Shown: piece after piece, positions 1-8,124 of the stretch
Position numbering within the stretch: the stretch's first letter is position 1
Layout: each line of letters starts with the position of its first letter
From: Bacteroidales bacterium UBA1410
GTDB lineage: Bacteria; Bacteroidota; Bacteroidia; Bacteroidales; Dysgonomonadaceae
Direction of reading: 5' to 3'
Length of the DNA: 45,413 nucleotides
NCBI GenBank assembly: GCA_002305015.1
Contig: DBPW01000005.1
Span: 1-45,413, forward strand
Notes under the pieces: generated by a model
The model's input: the letters and a program-made list of their open reading frames with translations, nothing else
What the model was told of the DNA's origin: nothing
Databases searched by the model: none
Program-made: the position numbers and the translations under genes

Positions 1-227
1 ACGGGAACTTTATCGGGTGCTTACCTTTCAGATTTGCAGGCGCCCGCAACACCTATGCCATTCATTAACACTTCCTTCCAACTCGGCGTGTACAAGAACT
101 TGCATGTTGCCGGTAGTAATATATGCCCGACATACCTAATAGCGTTGTTCGAATTTCTCGAACAACACTATTAGAATATTACAATTTTGCAGTTTTTTAT
201 TAGACACTGAAAAAAAGAGAAACTATT
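1..227. other. left edge, no assignable gene
   Basis: About the first 136 bases look more GC-rich than the DNA that follows and could be the 3' end of a plus-strand gene cut by the window edge. Frame 2 stays open to a TAA at 137-139, exactly at the base of an inverted repeat, and frame 1 stays open to a TAG at 172-174. Neither translation is one I recognise, so no gene is called. The rest up to 227 is AT-rich and holds only the inverted repeat listed separately. Confidence 0.4.
137..173. repeat. 16-bp inverted repeat, possible bidirectional terminator
   Basis: Arms 137-152 and 158-173 are complementary over 16 bp around a 5-base loop. The single mismatch becomes a G-U pair when read as minus-strand RNA. 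It lies just past the 3' end of the minus-strand barrel gene (stop at 228) and past a possible plus-strand gene end at 137-139. On the plus strand an AT-rich stretch with a T run follows about 20 bases later. A shared terminator is the simplest reading, but the T run is not directly attached to the stem. Confidence 0.5.
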
Positions 228-866
228 TCAGAATATATATCCAACTCTTAAAGCTGCTAAATGGTGACTGGCTGAACTCTTTTCAACTTTATTTACCTGA
301 ATAAAATTCGCTTTACCTGAAAATCTCTCTAAGCAGTACGCTAAAGACACAGAGAAATATTGTCTATTATTTGTAGGTAAGAGAACACCCATTGATGGGG
401 AGAAAAAAAATCCCCCTTTCAAATTACTCTGTACATCCACTACTCCTTGATGTTCAGGGAAAAGTCTGGATGATTTCCAAGAGTAATCTCTATTCAAAAA
501 TGAATACCCTAGCTTACATTCAACAAATGGCGTCGTTTTGTTTACTTTGAATTTATACATTGTATTGACGTAAAGAGGGATTGACACAAGTTTTTTATCT
601 CTATATTCAATAGGACCAACGTCATTGGTTAATTCAAGGGATTTAAATAATTTTGCACCTGTGCCGATGCCTACAGTGGCATTTTCTCCTATTTTATAGG
701 ATGGGGTTACAAAAAAACTGAATCCGCCCACGTTATCTCCTTTTTTAGTAATTTCAGTAGAACATTCCAGTTCTAAATGAACTCCTATTTTATTCACTTC
801 TTGAGAGAAAGTGTTAGAAAAAACAAGAGTAAATAAAATAATTATGCTAAAAAGATTTTTTTTCAT
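228..866 (-). CDS. small outer-membrane beta-barrel-like protein
   Basis: 212 residues. The N-terminus MKKNLFSIIILFTLVFSNTFSQ is a classical signal peptide. The mature part has alternating hydrophobic/polar strands, glycines and aromatic residues (VGIGTGAKLF, FVECKLGYSF, FSPSMGVLL) and ends in an aromatic (RVGYIF), as expected for a small barrel inserted by BamA in the outer membrane. No enzymatic motif is seen. It starts 17 bases after the broken lipoprotein gene and may be read with it. The exact barrel family (OmpW-, OprF- or PorT-like) cannot be told by eye. Confidence 0.7.
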   Translation of the reverse strand: MKKNLFSIIILFTLVFSNTFSQEVNKIGVHLELECSTEITKKGDNVGGFSFFVTPSYKIGENATVGIGTGAKLFKSLELTNDVGPIEYRDKKLVSIPLYVNTMYKFKVNKTTPFVECKLGYSFLNRDYSWKSSRLFPEHQGVVDVQSNLKGGFFFSPSMGVLLPTNNRQYFSVSLAYCLERFSGKANFIQVNKVEKSSASHHLAALRVGYIF

Positions 867-883
867 GTTACAACAGAGTGTTT

Positions 884-1979
884 TTATAGATTATTCCAAT
901 TATCAGCTATATATTGACTTCCATATTTGAAACCGTAAGTGACTACTGCCTTCTTTAATAAACCACTAAGACTATCCCAAAATCCATCTCCGTTATTAAG
1001 CTGTAATATTTGTTTCAAATTTGCCGGGTAAACTGCTGTAAAATCATGATCCATTTGATCGCTTTCAAACCTAACATATAGATCCAAAGGAGAGTGACTT
1101 GGAAAATCATTAAGTCTTGCAGTAAACTCCAACATTACAGTAAATTTCATAGGAGAATATTCGTATTTTCTATCTAATGTATACTTTGTTTTATTCAAAT
1201 CAACGATCATTGGATATCCATATAATTTTCCATTATACCAACCTAATGCACTTTTTTTTCTAAAACAAACGTCTATTCGTGCCTCTTTAATCTGTGTAAA
1301 AGGTAAATTATTCGGAGCATTCCTTTCGATACCTCTTACCGTTACCCACATTTTTCTTTTTGATGTTATATCTTTTTTTACTTCAGTAAGAGCCCTGTAA
1401 TACGGAATAGTAGGATCTATAACATTATTAATAGGGAGAGCTCGCAATGAAACAGTTCCCGTTTCATCCGGAATTGCTAATCCTAATTCTTGGAGTTTTT
1501 CGTATGAAAAAACATCTCTCATATCTCTTTCTTCACCATTTATTTATAATTACTTTTCCTTGTGGATTTACCAGCTTAGCGATAGCCTCATCGCTAACTG
1601 GTAAATATGCAGAATAATCATCATTGTACTGCGGATAGTAAAGATTGGGGAATTTTTGTTTGAATTCTTCATATCCTCCAGCACGTTGGTAAAAATTATC
1701 TGCTTCTTCCATCGCTTGATCGAATTCTCTATAAAGAGAAAGAAAGTCATCTTCGCTAATTGAACGTGTCAAAAGAGCGACAGAAGTTTCGTTATTTCTT
1801 ACCTTTTCAACGGCTTCCCAAAAAGCCGTTTCGTTATCAAACGAAAGAATACTCCCAGATTGTGCTACAATAGTTTGTTCCTCATCGGGTATTGCGATCT
1901 GTTTTTCCTCCAGTTCATTATTACAAGAGGACAGTAATATGCAAGTTAATGCCAGCATTGTAAAAAATTTAGTTTTCAT
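884..1979 (-). pseudogene. lipoprotein gene (DUF4848-like) split by a frameshift
   Basis: Two minus-strand frames appear to be halves of one gene. The 5' half (1979 to 1533, 148 aa) has a lipoprotein signal ending in the lipobox ILLSSC and an acidic mature region ending VNPQGKVIINKW. The 3' half (frame open from about 1539 to the stop at 884) has no signal peptide of its own; its coding character runs upstream of its first ATG as NGEERDMRDVFSYEKL. Removing one A near 1536-1545 fuses them into a lipoprotein of about 365 residues. From memory this resembles Bacteroides DUF4848 proteins, of unknown function. It could be a true pseudogene, an assembly or sequencing error, or two separate genes 10 bases apart. 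Confidence 0.6.
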
Positions 1980-2002
1980 AATTTTAATTTTTAGTGTTCC
2001 TT

Positions 2003-2025
2003 ATTCCTGTTTTAATTTCAGGAAT
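2003..2025 (-). promoter_or_regulatory. small hairpin in leader of the lipoprotein gene
   Basis: ATTCCTG (2003-2009) and CAGGAAT (2019-2025) form a perfect 7-bp stem with a 9-base loop, 24 bases upstream of the start codon at 1979. There is no U-run, so it is not an obvious terminator. It may be a leftover of the adjacent transposase remnant or a leader structure. Confidence 0.3.
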
Positions 2026-2068
2026 TCAGATCCATGAATAAATATTTGTTAGTAATGCGAATCAGTAT

Positions 2069-2448
2069 TTAAAAAATTAGATAAATGAAAATGATGGTAA
2101 TTTTACCCATCGTATGAACAAGTAAACCTTTAGTGGATCTAACTTTTTATGCTCTTTGAATAGTCGTTTTTTTCGTTCAGCCGGTTGAAGAATGATTCTA
2201 TCGGTTATCTGATTTTGGAAACAGCCGTTGAGAACAAGCCATTATAAGCTTTTTGGCGCTGCCTTCCCTGTTCAGATTTTTCCTTAATTGCCTTGACAGG
2301 AATATACATTTCAATATTCTGTTTTTGTTTTTTTATCATCGTTGAAGTATTCAAAATCAGCGTATATCTTGTCTCCAAAGATTTCGGTATCGGAGATATA
2401 ATCACGCTGCTGCCGCACGATTGTATCATATGGCAAGCAGATATTTTC
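2069..2448 (-). pseudogene. decayed C-terminal remnant of a DDE transposase
   Basis: Three minus-strand segments in changing frames read as one eroded protein. First comes ENICLPYDTIVRQQRDYISD followed by TEIFGDKIYADFEYF. Next, in another frame, comes YIPVKAIKEKSEQGRQRQKA through AVSKIR, a TAA at 2205-2207, and PIESFFNRLNEKN in the same frame. After a further shift come IQRA, a stop, and KVRSTKGLLVHTMGKITI up to a TAA at 2069. The order PIESFFN..LNEK..IQRA..VRSTKGLLVH is the C-terminal signature, from memory, of IS4-type transposases common in Bacteroidales. About 115 codons survive with at least two frameshifts and two internal stops, so it is dead. No N-terminal part or clear terminal repeats were found. 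Confidence 0.75.
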
Positions 2449-2564
2449 TTATTTTTTTAAATATTAAAACTGCATTGATGGCCAATCCCTTCGAAGTGTG
2501 CCGAAAAAACTCTTGAGTGTCGGAAAGTGTCTTCGGAGTGTCTGCTACACTCCTGAAGGGAAAA

Positions 2565-3041
2565 CTATCCTTCCGAAGGTGCAGAGGCAGTTTTGATTTT
2601 GTTCTTTTTAAAAAAGGCACTCATCTCGTCGTACACTGCGCTCAGTCCCGGTACTTTGTTTTTGTGCTGTTTCACGGCGGCATACACTTCGCGAGCCCCT
2701 TTCAGCGTGTCGCTCCCGACGGCCATCACCGTTTTGTCCAAGCCCGCGTGCAACTCCGATACCCGCATGGCCAATGGCCCCAGCGAAGCATAAAACTCAC
2801 TGTCTTTCATAAACTCGTCCTTATCGAATACCGGCGACAATATTTCGGGATGAGTTTCCACCACCTGCATGACCAAATCGAGTAAGGGTTGGTAGGTAGT
2901 GCCTACCTTGAAAAATCGCGATACATCCATGCTCTGCATGGCCGAAAGGAACGGCATCTTAGTGAACAACACCTCCAAAGCATCTTTGCATGCCTGTGCG
3001 TCTTCGGGAGTCAATGTCCCTGAAATTAAATTCTGATCCAT
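2565..3041 (-). CDS. conserved-looking hypothetical helical protein
   Basis: 158 residues, no signal peptide, no membrane segment. It is rich in predicted helix (TPEDAQACKDALEVLFTKMP, LGPLAMRVSELHAGLDKTVM) and ends in a Lys/Ser/Ala-rich tail. The reading frame is uninterrupted and its base composition is richer in GC than the lipoprotein genes on either side, which argues for a real gene of a different history. A cytoplasmic protein is expected. I do not recognise the family. Confidence 0.6.
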   Translation of the reverse strand: MDQNLISGTLTPEDAQACKDALEVLFTKMPFLSAMQSMDVSRFFKVGTTYQPLLDLVMQVVETHPEILSPVFDKDEFMKDSEFYASLGPLAMRVSELHAGLDKTVMAVGSDTLKGAREVYAAVKQHKNKVPGLSAVYDEMSAFFKKNKIKTASAPSEG

Positions 3042-3099
3042 AATTCATTTGTTTTTGTGATTTAACCCATAATTTACAGTTCTCGTACATGAGCATTTT

Positions 3100-3483
3100 T
3101 TAATCCACTTTCGTTTTAGACAGCACTTCTATCAGTTTAAACGTTTCGGGATAAATGATATCCATAGGCAGATTTTCGATAGGGGTTATCAGTACTCTTA
3201 CGACGTACACATAACCTTCTTCGTAGGTAAATCCTTCAATGCCTCCATTAGGGGCCAGGTAATATTTTTCCTTTGCATCGTTGCTGGTAGCTTCCATACA
3301 ATAAACTACCGACGAAGTGGGAGGATTGGTGCCATTGGGTACAAGTTGCGGCGAGATTGTGAAAGTCTCTATTCTTGACTTGTCCTTATCACTACAGCCC
3401 GCTAATGTGAGCGCAAAGGAAAAGAAACACAGAGCGAAAATTGCTTTGCCCGCAGGACTAAAAATAATTCTGTTCATGATCAT
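3100..3483 (-). CDS. DUF4377-like lipoprotein
   Basis: 127 residues. The signal peptide ends in the lipobox LTLAGC, so a lipid-anchored envelope protein is expected. The mature part holds GIEGFTYEEGYVYVVRV followed by a C-terminal KLIEVLSKTK. From memory this matches DUF4377, a small domain found in Bacteroidota lipoproteins and some META/HslJ-type proteins. Function unknown. It is separated by 58 bases from the upstream 158-aa gene and probably read in the same direction. Confidence 0.65.
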   Translation of the reverse strand: MIMNRIIFSPAGKAIFALCFFSFALTLAGCSDKDKSRIETFTISPQLVPNGTNPPTSSVVYCMEATSNDAKEKYYLAPNGGIEGFTYEEGYVYVVRVLITPIENLPMDIIYPETFKLIEVLSKTKVD

Positions 3484-3573
3484 GCATAATTTTAGTATTT
3501 ATGAATTCATATTGTATGATATTAAAGCGTTCGGGACGAGTATTTGATCAGTATTCGTTTTAAGTTTAAAGGG

Positions 3574-3942
3574 TCACCGAGTTTTTAATAGTCGAAGGTC
3601 TCTTGATATAGCATCCAACGCTTCTTTGTCAATATAATTAATAATTTCTTCTTTTTTTTGTTCTATTAAGATGCCGTTTTTAAAACGGAATTTGGTTGTT
3701 ACGGCAATCCAGTCCTGGTTTAACAGTTCGGTATAGTAGAGCACTTCAATCAGGTTATTTTGGTCATCAACATAGATTTCTTTATTCGTTGGAGTTCCAA
3801 ACTTCTTCAGAAATGAATTTTTGTCCATTCCCAACTGATCGAAATTTGCAAACATGCTTGTTTTATTGGTATTGCCAAGGACATATAATTCAGAGGTGGT
3901 TGAGCAAGAAGCGAACAACAGCAAATAAGCAATAACAGTCAT
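3574..3942 (-). CDS. small lipoprotein, possibly SmpA/BamE-like
   Basis: 122 residues. A very short signal sequence runs straight into a lipobox (LLLFASC). The mature domain has the pattern of an outer-membrane small lipoprotein: an N-terminal LGMDKNSFLKKFGTPT turn, then strands (NLIEVLYYTELL, WIAVTTKFRFKNGILIEQ). The segment around KKFGTPTNKEI recalls the BamE/SmpA fold, where a helix and a G-x-P turn precede the sheet. This is a resemblance only. The start at 3942 is preceded by an in-frame TAA three codons upstream. Confidence 0.55.
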   Translation of the reverse strand: MTVIAYLLLFASCSTTSELYVLGNTNKTSMFANFDQLGMDKNSFLKKFGTPTNKEIYVDDQNNLIEVLYYTELLNQDWIAVTTKFRFKNGILIEQKKEEIINYIDKEALDAISRDLRLLKTR

Positions 3943-4293
3943 CGTCTTTTAGATATCAAAGACAGCTCTATTTTCTCGGATTCGAAACGTAGATTTATTC
4001 ATTGTTATATTCTCCCAATTGTTTAGTTTCTTTCTGAAACAAAAGAAATATTCATATTAATTTTTGCCGGAAAGTTTTCAGCTTATACATTATTTAAGCT
4101 GAAGACGCTTCATTGTACTACTCAAGAGCTTTTATGTACATGGTGTCTAATACTTTGGTCGGATCATCCAGAGAATAAACTATTACCTCCAGAATTTGTA
4201 ACTTTGATACAAAACAAGATGCAGGTTGCAAACTACGATTGTTTCCGCCATAAGGTTGGAAACTTGAGATAACAGGGGATCCCTTGCTTGCTG
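3943..4293. other. gap with a coding-like tail at 4118-4293
   Basis: No intact gene. 3943-4117 is AT-rich and featureless. On the minus strand, 4118-4293 is open in the frame next to that of the lipoprotein ending at 4294 and reads like normal protein (PVISSFQPYGGNNRS, VIVYSLDDPTKVLDTMYIKA) up to a TAG. One extra A in the run AAAAAA at about 4297-4302 would join it to the lipoprotein C-terminus (KYYKK). So the lipoprotein may be frameshifted near its end, or this is a remnant of another gene, or chance. Confidence 0.3.
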
Positions 4294-4668
4294 TTATTTT
4301 TTGTAATATTTTTCTCCAAAATAATAAGGCTCCATATTGCTTTCCCTTATCCATAAATGCTCTTTTTCACCCTTCACAACACCGGCCGTAAAAAAATATC
4401 TCACGCCGTTCATATTTTCCACTCCTTCGGCAAAAACTTTCCCATCGTCGTAGGTGTAGTTCAATATTCGTATAATATTTCCATTCGTAACTTTAAAAGC
4501 CACGAGCTTTTCTGAAAATTGCAGGGTAAATCCTTCATTTTCATTGACCCATTCTGTGTTGGCAATTTCATTCGGTTTCACCACATCAATTTCTTCGTCG
4601 CATTTGCAACAGGAAATGAAACCAATAAGGACAAAAGATAACAGAAATAAAACCAGATTCTTTTTCAT
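4294..4668 (-). CDS. small lipoprotein
   Basis: 124 residues. The signal peptide ends in LIGFISCC, with the lipidated Cys followed by a second Cys and an acidic stretch (KCDEE). The mature part is a small beta-rich domain (TEWVNENEGFTLQFSEKLVA, YTYDDGKVFAEGVENM) ending YYFGEKYYKK. The layout, with a TxW near the start and a final YYFxxxYYKK, resembles the small 'META-like' or lipocalin-like domains of Bacteroides lipoproteins. No function can be given. See the note on the coding-like tail downstream. Confidence 0.65.
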   Translation of the reverse strand: MKKNLVLFLLSFVLIGFISCCKCDEEIDVVKPNEIANTEWVNENEGFTLQFSEKLVAFKVTNGNIIRILNYTYDDGKVFAEGVENMNGVRYFFTAGVVKGEKEHLWIRESNMEPYYFGEKYYKK

Positions 4669-4907
4669 ATTTGTAGAATTTTAAATGAATGATTACGAAT
4701 ATTATTGAATATATAGAGAATTAATTACTTGAGTTACAAGTTTCGTTTCATACTATTGCCTTTTATTTGTTTTTCACAAACAAAGTAAAAGTAATTTCCG
4801 ATGCGTGTCAATACCCCGCAACAATTCTTACCTGTTTTTGAGCCTTAAAACACTGAATAGATGCATAGTAGCCGAATCGATTCTTACCTCGAAAAATGCC
4901 GAAAAAG

Positions 4908-6599
4908 CTATTTGAAAAGTGATATCAGGTTGTCGAATTGATCAAAAGAAGACTTATTTTCCATAATTTTCTTTTTCAGGTATGATTTTTTGGACTTGAG
5001 GTTGGCAGGCGTTGTATGCAGCAATGAAGCTATCTGCATAGCATCGATTTTCATGGCAAGCATGATGAGGAAAATACGGTCGGTTTCGGTAAGTATTTCC
5101 AACCCTTGATGTACATCCAAAATATCTTCGAATATCTGAGAAGGGAACAGTTCGTTTGAGAGGGTATTGAACTGTTCTTCGCCTTGTTTCAATATTTCCC
5201 GGTATTCATCAGCCATTTTAGGATTTTTGTCCCCCCTGATTTTCATTTCGAACATTTTCAACCGATGTTGTTGATCGGCATATTGCCTCAGGAAAGCGCC
5301 ATAAATATTCAACATATTTTTTTGCTGATAGGTTTGTTTTTGCAATAATAAGGCGTTGGTTTCTGCAATTTCTGTTTCGATTTGCAATTTCTCGTTTTGC
5401 AATGCTGCCATCGTTTGACGCTTGCGAAAAAATAGGATCAATCCTGTTATAGATAAAAGGAGAAAAAACATCAAAACAGCGAGCAAAGTAACATTGTTTT
5501 GGGCTTTCAGGGCTTTGGTATCGGCTTTGGCTAAATCGTAACGTTTTTCCAGTTCCAGAATTTTTGTATTTGTTTGCTCGTCCACTGAATGTTCGTAAGC
5601 CTCAAACATCTTTTGCCGATGGGAATCGGCCAATTTGTAATTTTCTTGTGCGGCGGAAATATCGGCAACATTTTTATACAAAAGATAATTGAGGCGGTAG
5701 CCGGAGTCGAATATAGATGCAATGGCCTGCAAGCCGTAATACATTGCACTATCGAGTTTATTTACACTTTTATATCTATCGGACATAGAATAATAGGTCC
5801 GAAAATTTTCTACTTTTTCTTTTTGTAAGGGCAACAACCCAATCATGTCTTTTTCACACTGCAGGGACTTCTCGTGTTCTCCCTGAATATCGTAATATAC
5901 CGATTGCATGTTCAATATAGTAAAGTCGATATCGGGAACACGGTTTTTGAAATGGAGCAACGTATCCAAATATAATTTTCCGGTTTCATAACGGTCTTGT
6001 GCCATTTCATTCCAAAACAATTCGGAATACGCATCAAAAATATGCCTTTGCGAATTCTCCTTTTTGGCATAATCGAGTGCTTTATCATAATATTTCTGGG
6101 CCAAATCGTGATTGCCGTTTTGGTAATGAAGGTTTCCCAAATAATAATAAAGCAGATAGCCGATAGAAGGATTCGGATCTTTTGATTTATCGAACAATTC
6201 CTTGGCGCGTATCAGCGGAATATATACCGTACTGTCAGTTACTTCCATGCGCATACGAACGATACCCTGATATATAAGCGAGCGGATATGGCTTTCGCTT
6301 CCGGTTTCGTGGTGATCATAATATCTGACAGTATTAGCGATCAACGAATCTGAGGTAAAATCGCCAAAGGTTTTATCCGCTGCAATTGTTTTCAACAAAC
6401 CGCAATATGCCCGATTCCTCACATCGAGTTCTTTGGCATTTATTAATTTCAGACTGTCGATAATCGCTTCGGGACATTCATCCAACAGAACATCCCATCG
6501 AGTCAGTCTTGCATGCATTCTCTCGTTTTCCTGTTTATGGCAGGCGATAAGAAGAAACAAAATACCAAATAAAAAAATATATAAAATGCCTCGCCTCAT
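4908..6599 (-). CDS. membrane-anchored TPR protein with C-terminal HTH (putative regulator)
   Basis: 563 residues from the ATG at 6599; a start at 6632 would place eleven extra residues before the signal sequence and is not preferred. The N-terminus is a lipoprotein/signal segment (LFLLIAC). Residues of about 60-340 hold TPR-like helical repeats (YLLYYYLGNLHYQNGNHDLA, YGLQAIASIFDSGYRLNYL). A single membrane helix follows at about 370-393 (TLLAVLMFFLLLSITGLILF), then a coiled coil. The C-terminal 60 residues (LTETDRIFLIMLAMKIDAMQ...TTPANLKSKKSYLKKKI) look like a LuxR-type HTH. This is the Bacteroidota one-component type with sensing in the periplasm and DNA binding in the cytoplasm. It lies between the lipoprotein patch and murF, and its target is unknown. 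Confidence 0.75.
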   Translation of the reverse strand: MRRGILYIFLFGILFLLIACHKQENERMHARLTRWDVLLDECPEAIIDSLKLINAKELDVRNRAYCGLLKTIAADKTFGDFTSDSLIANTVRYYDHHETGSESHIRSLIYQGIVRMRMEVTDSTVYIPLIRAKELFDKSKDPNPSIGYLLYYYLGNLHYQNGNHDLAQKYYDKALDYAKKENSQRHIFDAYSELFWNEMAQDRYETGKLYLDTLLHFKNRVPDIDFTILNMQSVYYDIQGEHEKSLQCEKDMIGLLPLQKEKVENFRTYYSMSDRYKSVNKLDSAMYYGLQAIASIFDSGYRLNYLLYKNVADISAAQENYKLADSHRQKMFEAYEHSVDEQTNTKILELEKRYDLAKADTKALKAQNNVTLLAVLMFFLLLSITGLILFFRKRQTMAALQNEKLQIETEIAETNALLLQKQTYQQKNMLNIYGAFLRQYADQQHRLKMFEMKIRGDKNPKMADEYREILKQGEEQFNTLSNELFPSQIFEDILDVHQGLEILTETDRIFLIMLAMKIDAMQIASLLHTTPANLKSKKSYLKKKIMENKSSFDQFDNLISLFK

Positions 6600-6647
6600 T
6601 ATTATGATGAACAAGTAACAAAGTTGGGACATTTTCCCAAGACATTA

Positions 6648-6687
6648 TCTAACCAACGTCTAATATTTGTCTAACCAATCTAACCAA
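6648..6687. repeat. three direct repeats of TCTAACCAA, possible operator
   Basis: Exact copies of the 9-mer TCTAACCAA lie at 6648-6656, 6670-6678 and 6679-6687, the last two head to tail; a partial copy (GTCTAA) lies at 6658-6663. They sit 49-88 bases upstream of the start of the TPR/HTH regulator, where an operator or activator site would be expected. Autoregulation by that protein is an inference. Confidence 0.5.
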
Positions 6688-6812
6688 AACAGCTGAATTA
6701 TGAATATTTAACTGCAGATCGTATGGGTGCAACAATTGGTGGAACGTGATAAAAAGTGTTCCGAAACGGAAGCCTCTATCAATAATCTGATTAGGAAAAA
6801 ATGTGTGCTACA

Positions 6813-8105
6813 CTATAAATACGGAATTGCTTTTTCCAGCCGAACAGCGTGCGATCCTTTGAGCAAGACATAATGGCCTTCGAGAGGATGTTTTTCCAAT
6901 TCGTCAATCAATTCTTCCACTGTATTGAAAACCGGAAAGGGGGGATCCGATTCGTTAAAAGCTTCACCTACCAGATATACTTTGGAAAACGACTGCTCGG
7001 CAATAAATTTCAACAGGTCAGTATGCTCTTCCTTGCTGATATTGCCCAATTCTTTCATTTCACCCACAATAACGGCCTTCGGTAAAGCAGAAGGGATTTT
7101 TACAAAAAAATCCAACGCTGCCCTCATGCTGGTGGGATTGGCGTTATAAGCATCGATGATCAAATCGTTTTTTTGCGTCCGTTCGAACTGCGAACGATTG
7201 TTCTTGGGAACATACTCTTCGAGTGCTTCACTAATATATTCGGCATTAATGCCGAAATATTTGCCAACAGCAACCGCTGCCAACGCATTGTCGAAATTGA
7301 ATGCACCTACCAGTTGTGTTTTCACGTGATAGGTATGCTCAAAAAAGTTCCAATCGAATTCCAAAAAAGGATGGGCCGAATATAGTTTGCCGGAAACGAA
7401 AAGTTCGGGATTATTCCTCCCGTAAAGTATACGATCCATCCCGGAAGACATTTCGCGCAACAGAGCGTCATCGCTGTTCACAAACACTTTTCCTCCATGC
7501 TCGCGGATAAAATCATAGAGTTCCCCCTTAGTCTTCTTAATGTTTTCGAATGAGCCAAATCCCTCGATATGAGCTTTCCCGATATTGGTAATCAATCCGA
7601 AATTGGGTTCGGCAATATCGCACAACAGCTTTATCTCCCCGGGATGATTTGCTCCCATCTCTACAACGCCCATCTCATGATTTTCGGTCATAGAAAGTAA
7701 AGTCAACGGTACGCCGATATGATTATTGAAATTTCCTTGGGTAAAAGCAACATTGAACTCCTTGGATAGAATGCCCGAAACCAACTCCTTTGTTGTTGTT
7801 TTTCCGTTTGTGCCGGTGATAGCAATAATGGGAATCTTGAGTTTCCTGCGGTGATAATTAGCCAGTTTTTGCAGCGTATTCAACACATCCTCCACCACAA
7901 TGATCCGATTGTCGGCCGGTATTCCTTCCCATTCATCCACTACAGCATAAGCACAACCCTCATCCAACGCTTTCCCCGCAAACCGGTTACCGTTGAAATT
8001 CTCTCCTTTCAAAGCAAAAAAGATGGAATTCTTCGGGCAGTTGCGCGAGTCGGTGGCAACAAGAGGATGTTGTTTATAAATAGTGTAAAGCTCCGATATT
8101 TCCAT
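6813..8105 (-). CDS. murF: UDP-N-acetylmuramoyl-tripeptide--D-alanyl-D-alanine ligase
   Basis: 430 residues, normal length for Bacteroidales MurF. It adds D-Ala-D-Ala to UDP-MurNAc-tripeptide with ATP, the last cytoplasmic step of peptidoglycan precursor assembly. The Mur-ligase P-loop ITGTNGKTT is at residues 96-104. Further Mur motifs follow: GNFNNHIGVPLT, VVEMGANHPGEI, ITNIGKAHIEGFGS, and a C-terminal domain with IDAYNANPTSM and LLKGSHAVRLE. It begins 19 bases after the secreted C1 peptidase gene on the same strand, so the two are probably co-transcribed. Confident call. Confidence 0.97.
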   Translation of the reverse strand: MEISELYTIYKQHPLVATDSRNCPKNSIFFALKGENFNGNRFAGKALDEGCAYAVVDEWEGIPADNRIIVVEDVLNTLQKLANYHRRKLKIPIIAITGTNGKTTTKELVSGILSKEFNVAFTQGNFNNHIGVPLTLLSMTENHEMGVVEMGANHPGEIKLLCDIAEPNFGLITNIGKAHIEGFGSFENIKKTKGELYDFIREHGGKVFVNSDDALLREMSSGMDRILYGRNNPELFVSGKLYSAHPFLEFDWNFFEHTYHVKTQLVGAFNFDNALAAVAVGKYFGINAEYISEALEEYVPKNNRSQFERTQKNDLIIDAYNANPTSMRAALDFFVKIPSALPKAVIVGEMKELGNISKEEHTDLLKFIAEQSFSKVYLVGEAFNESDPPFPVFNTVEELIDELEKHPLEGHYVLLKGSHAVRLEKAIPYL

Positions 8106-8124
8106 AGCAACTTTTTACGAAAAA

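Noticed and set aside
2205..2429. 74-aa intact gene
   Set aside because: It is one frame of the decayed transposase; residues before and after continue in other frames.
2426..2620. 64-aa minus-strand frame
   Set aside because: It overlaps the intact 158-aa gene and the transposase remnant in another frame, with no recognisable domain.
7316..7334. parS-like TTCACGTGA within murF
   Set aside because: Only the CACGTG core fits; the outer arms do not match TGTTNCACGTGAAACA and are not palindromic.
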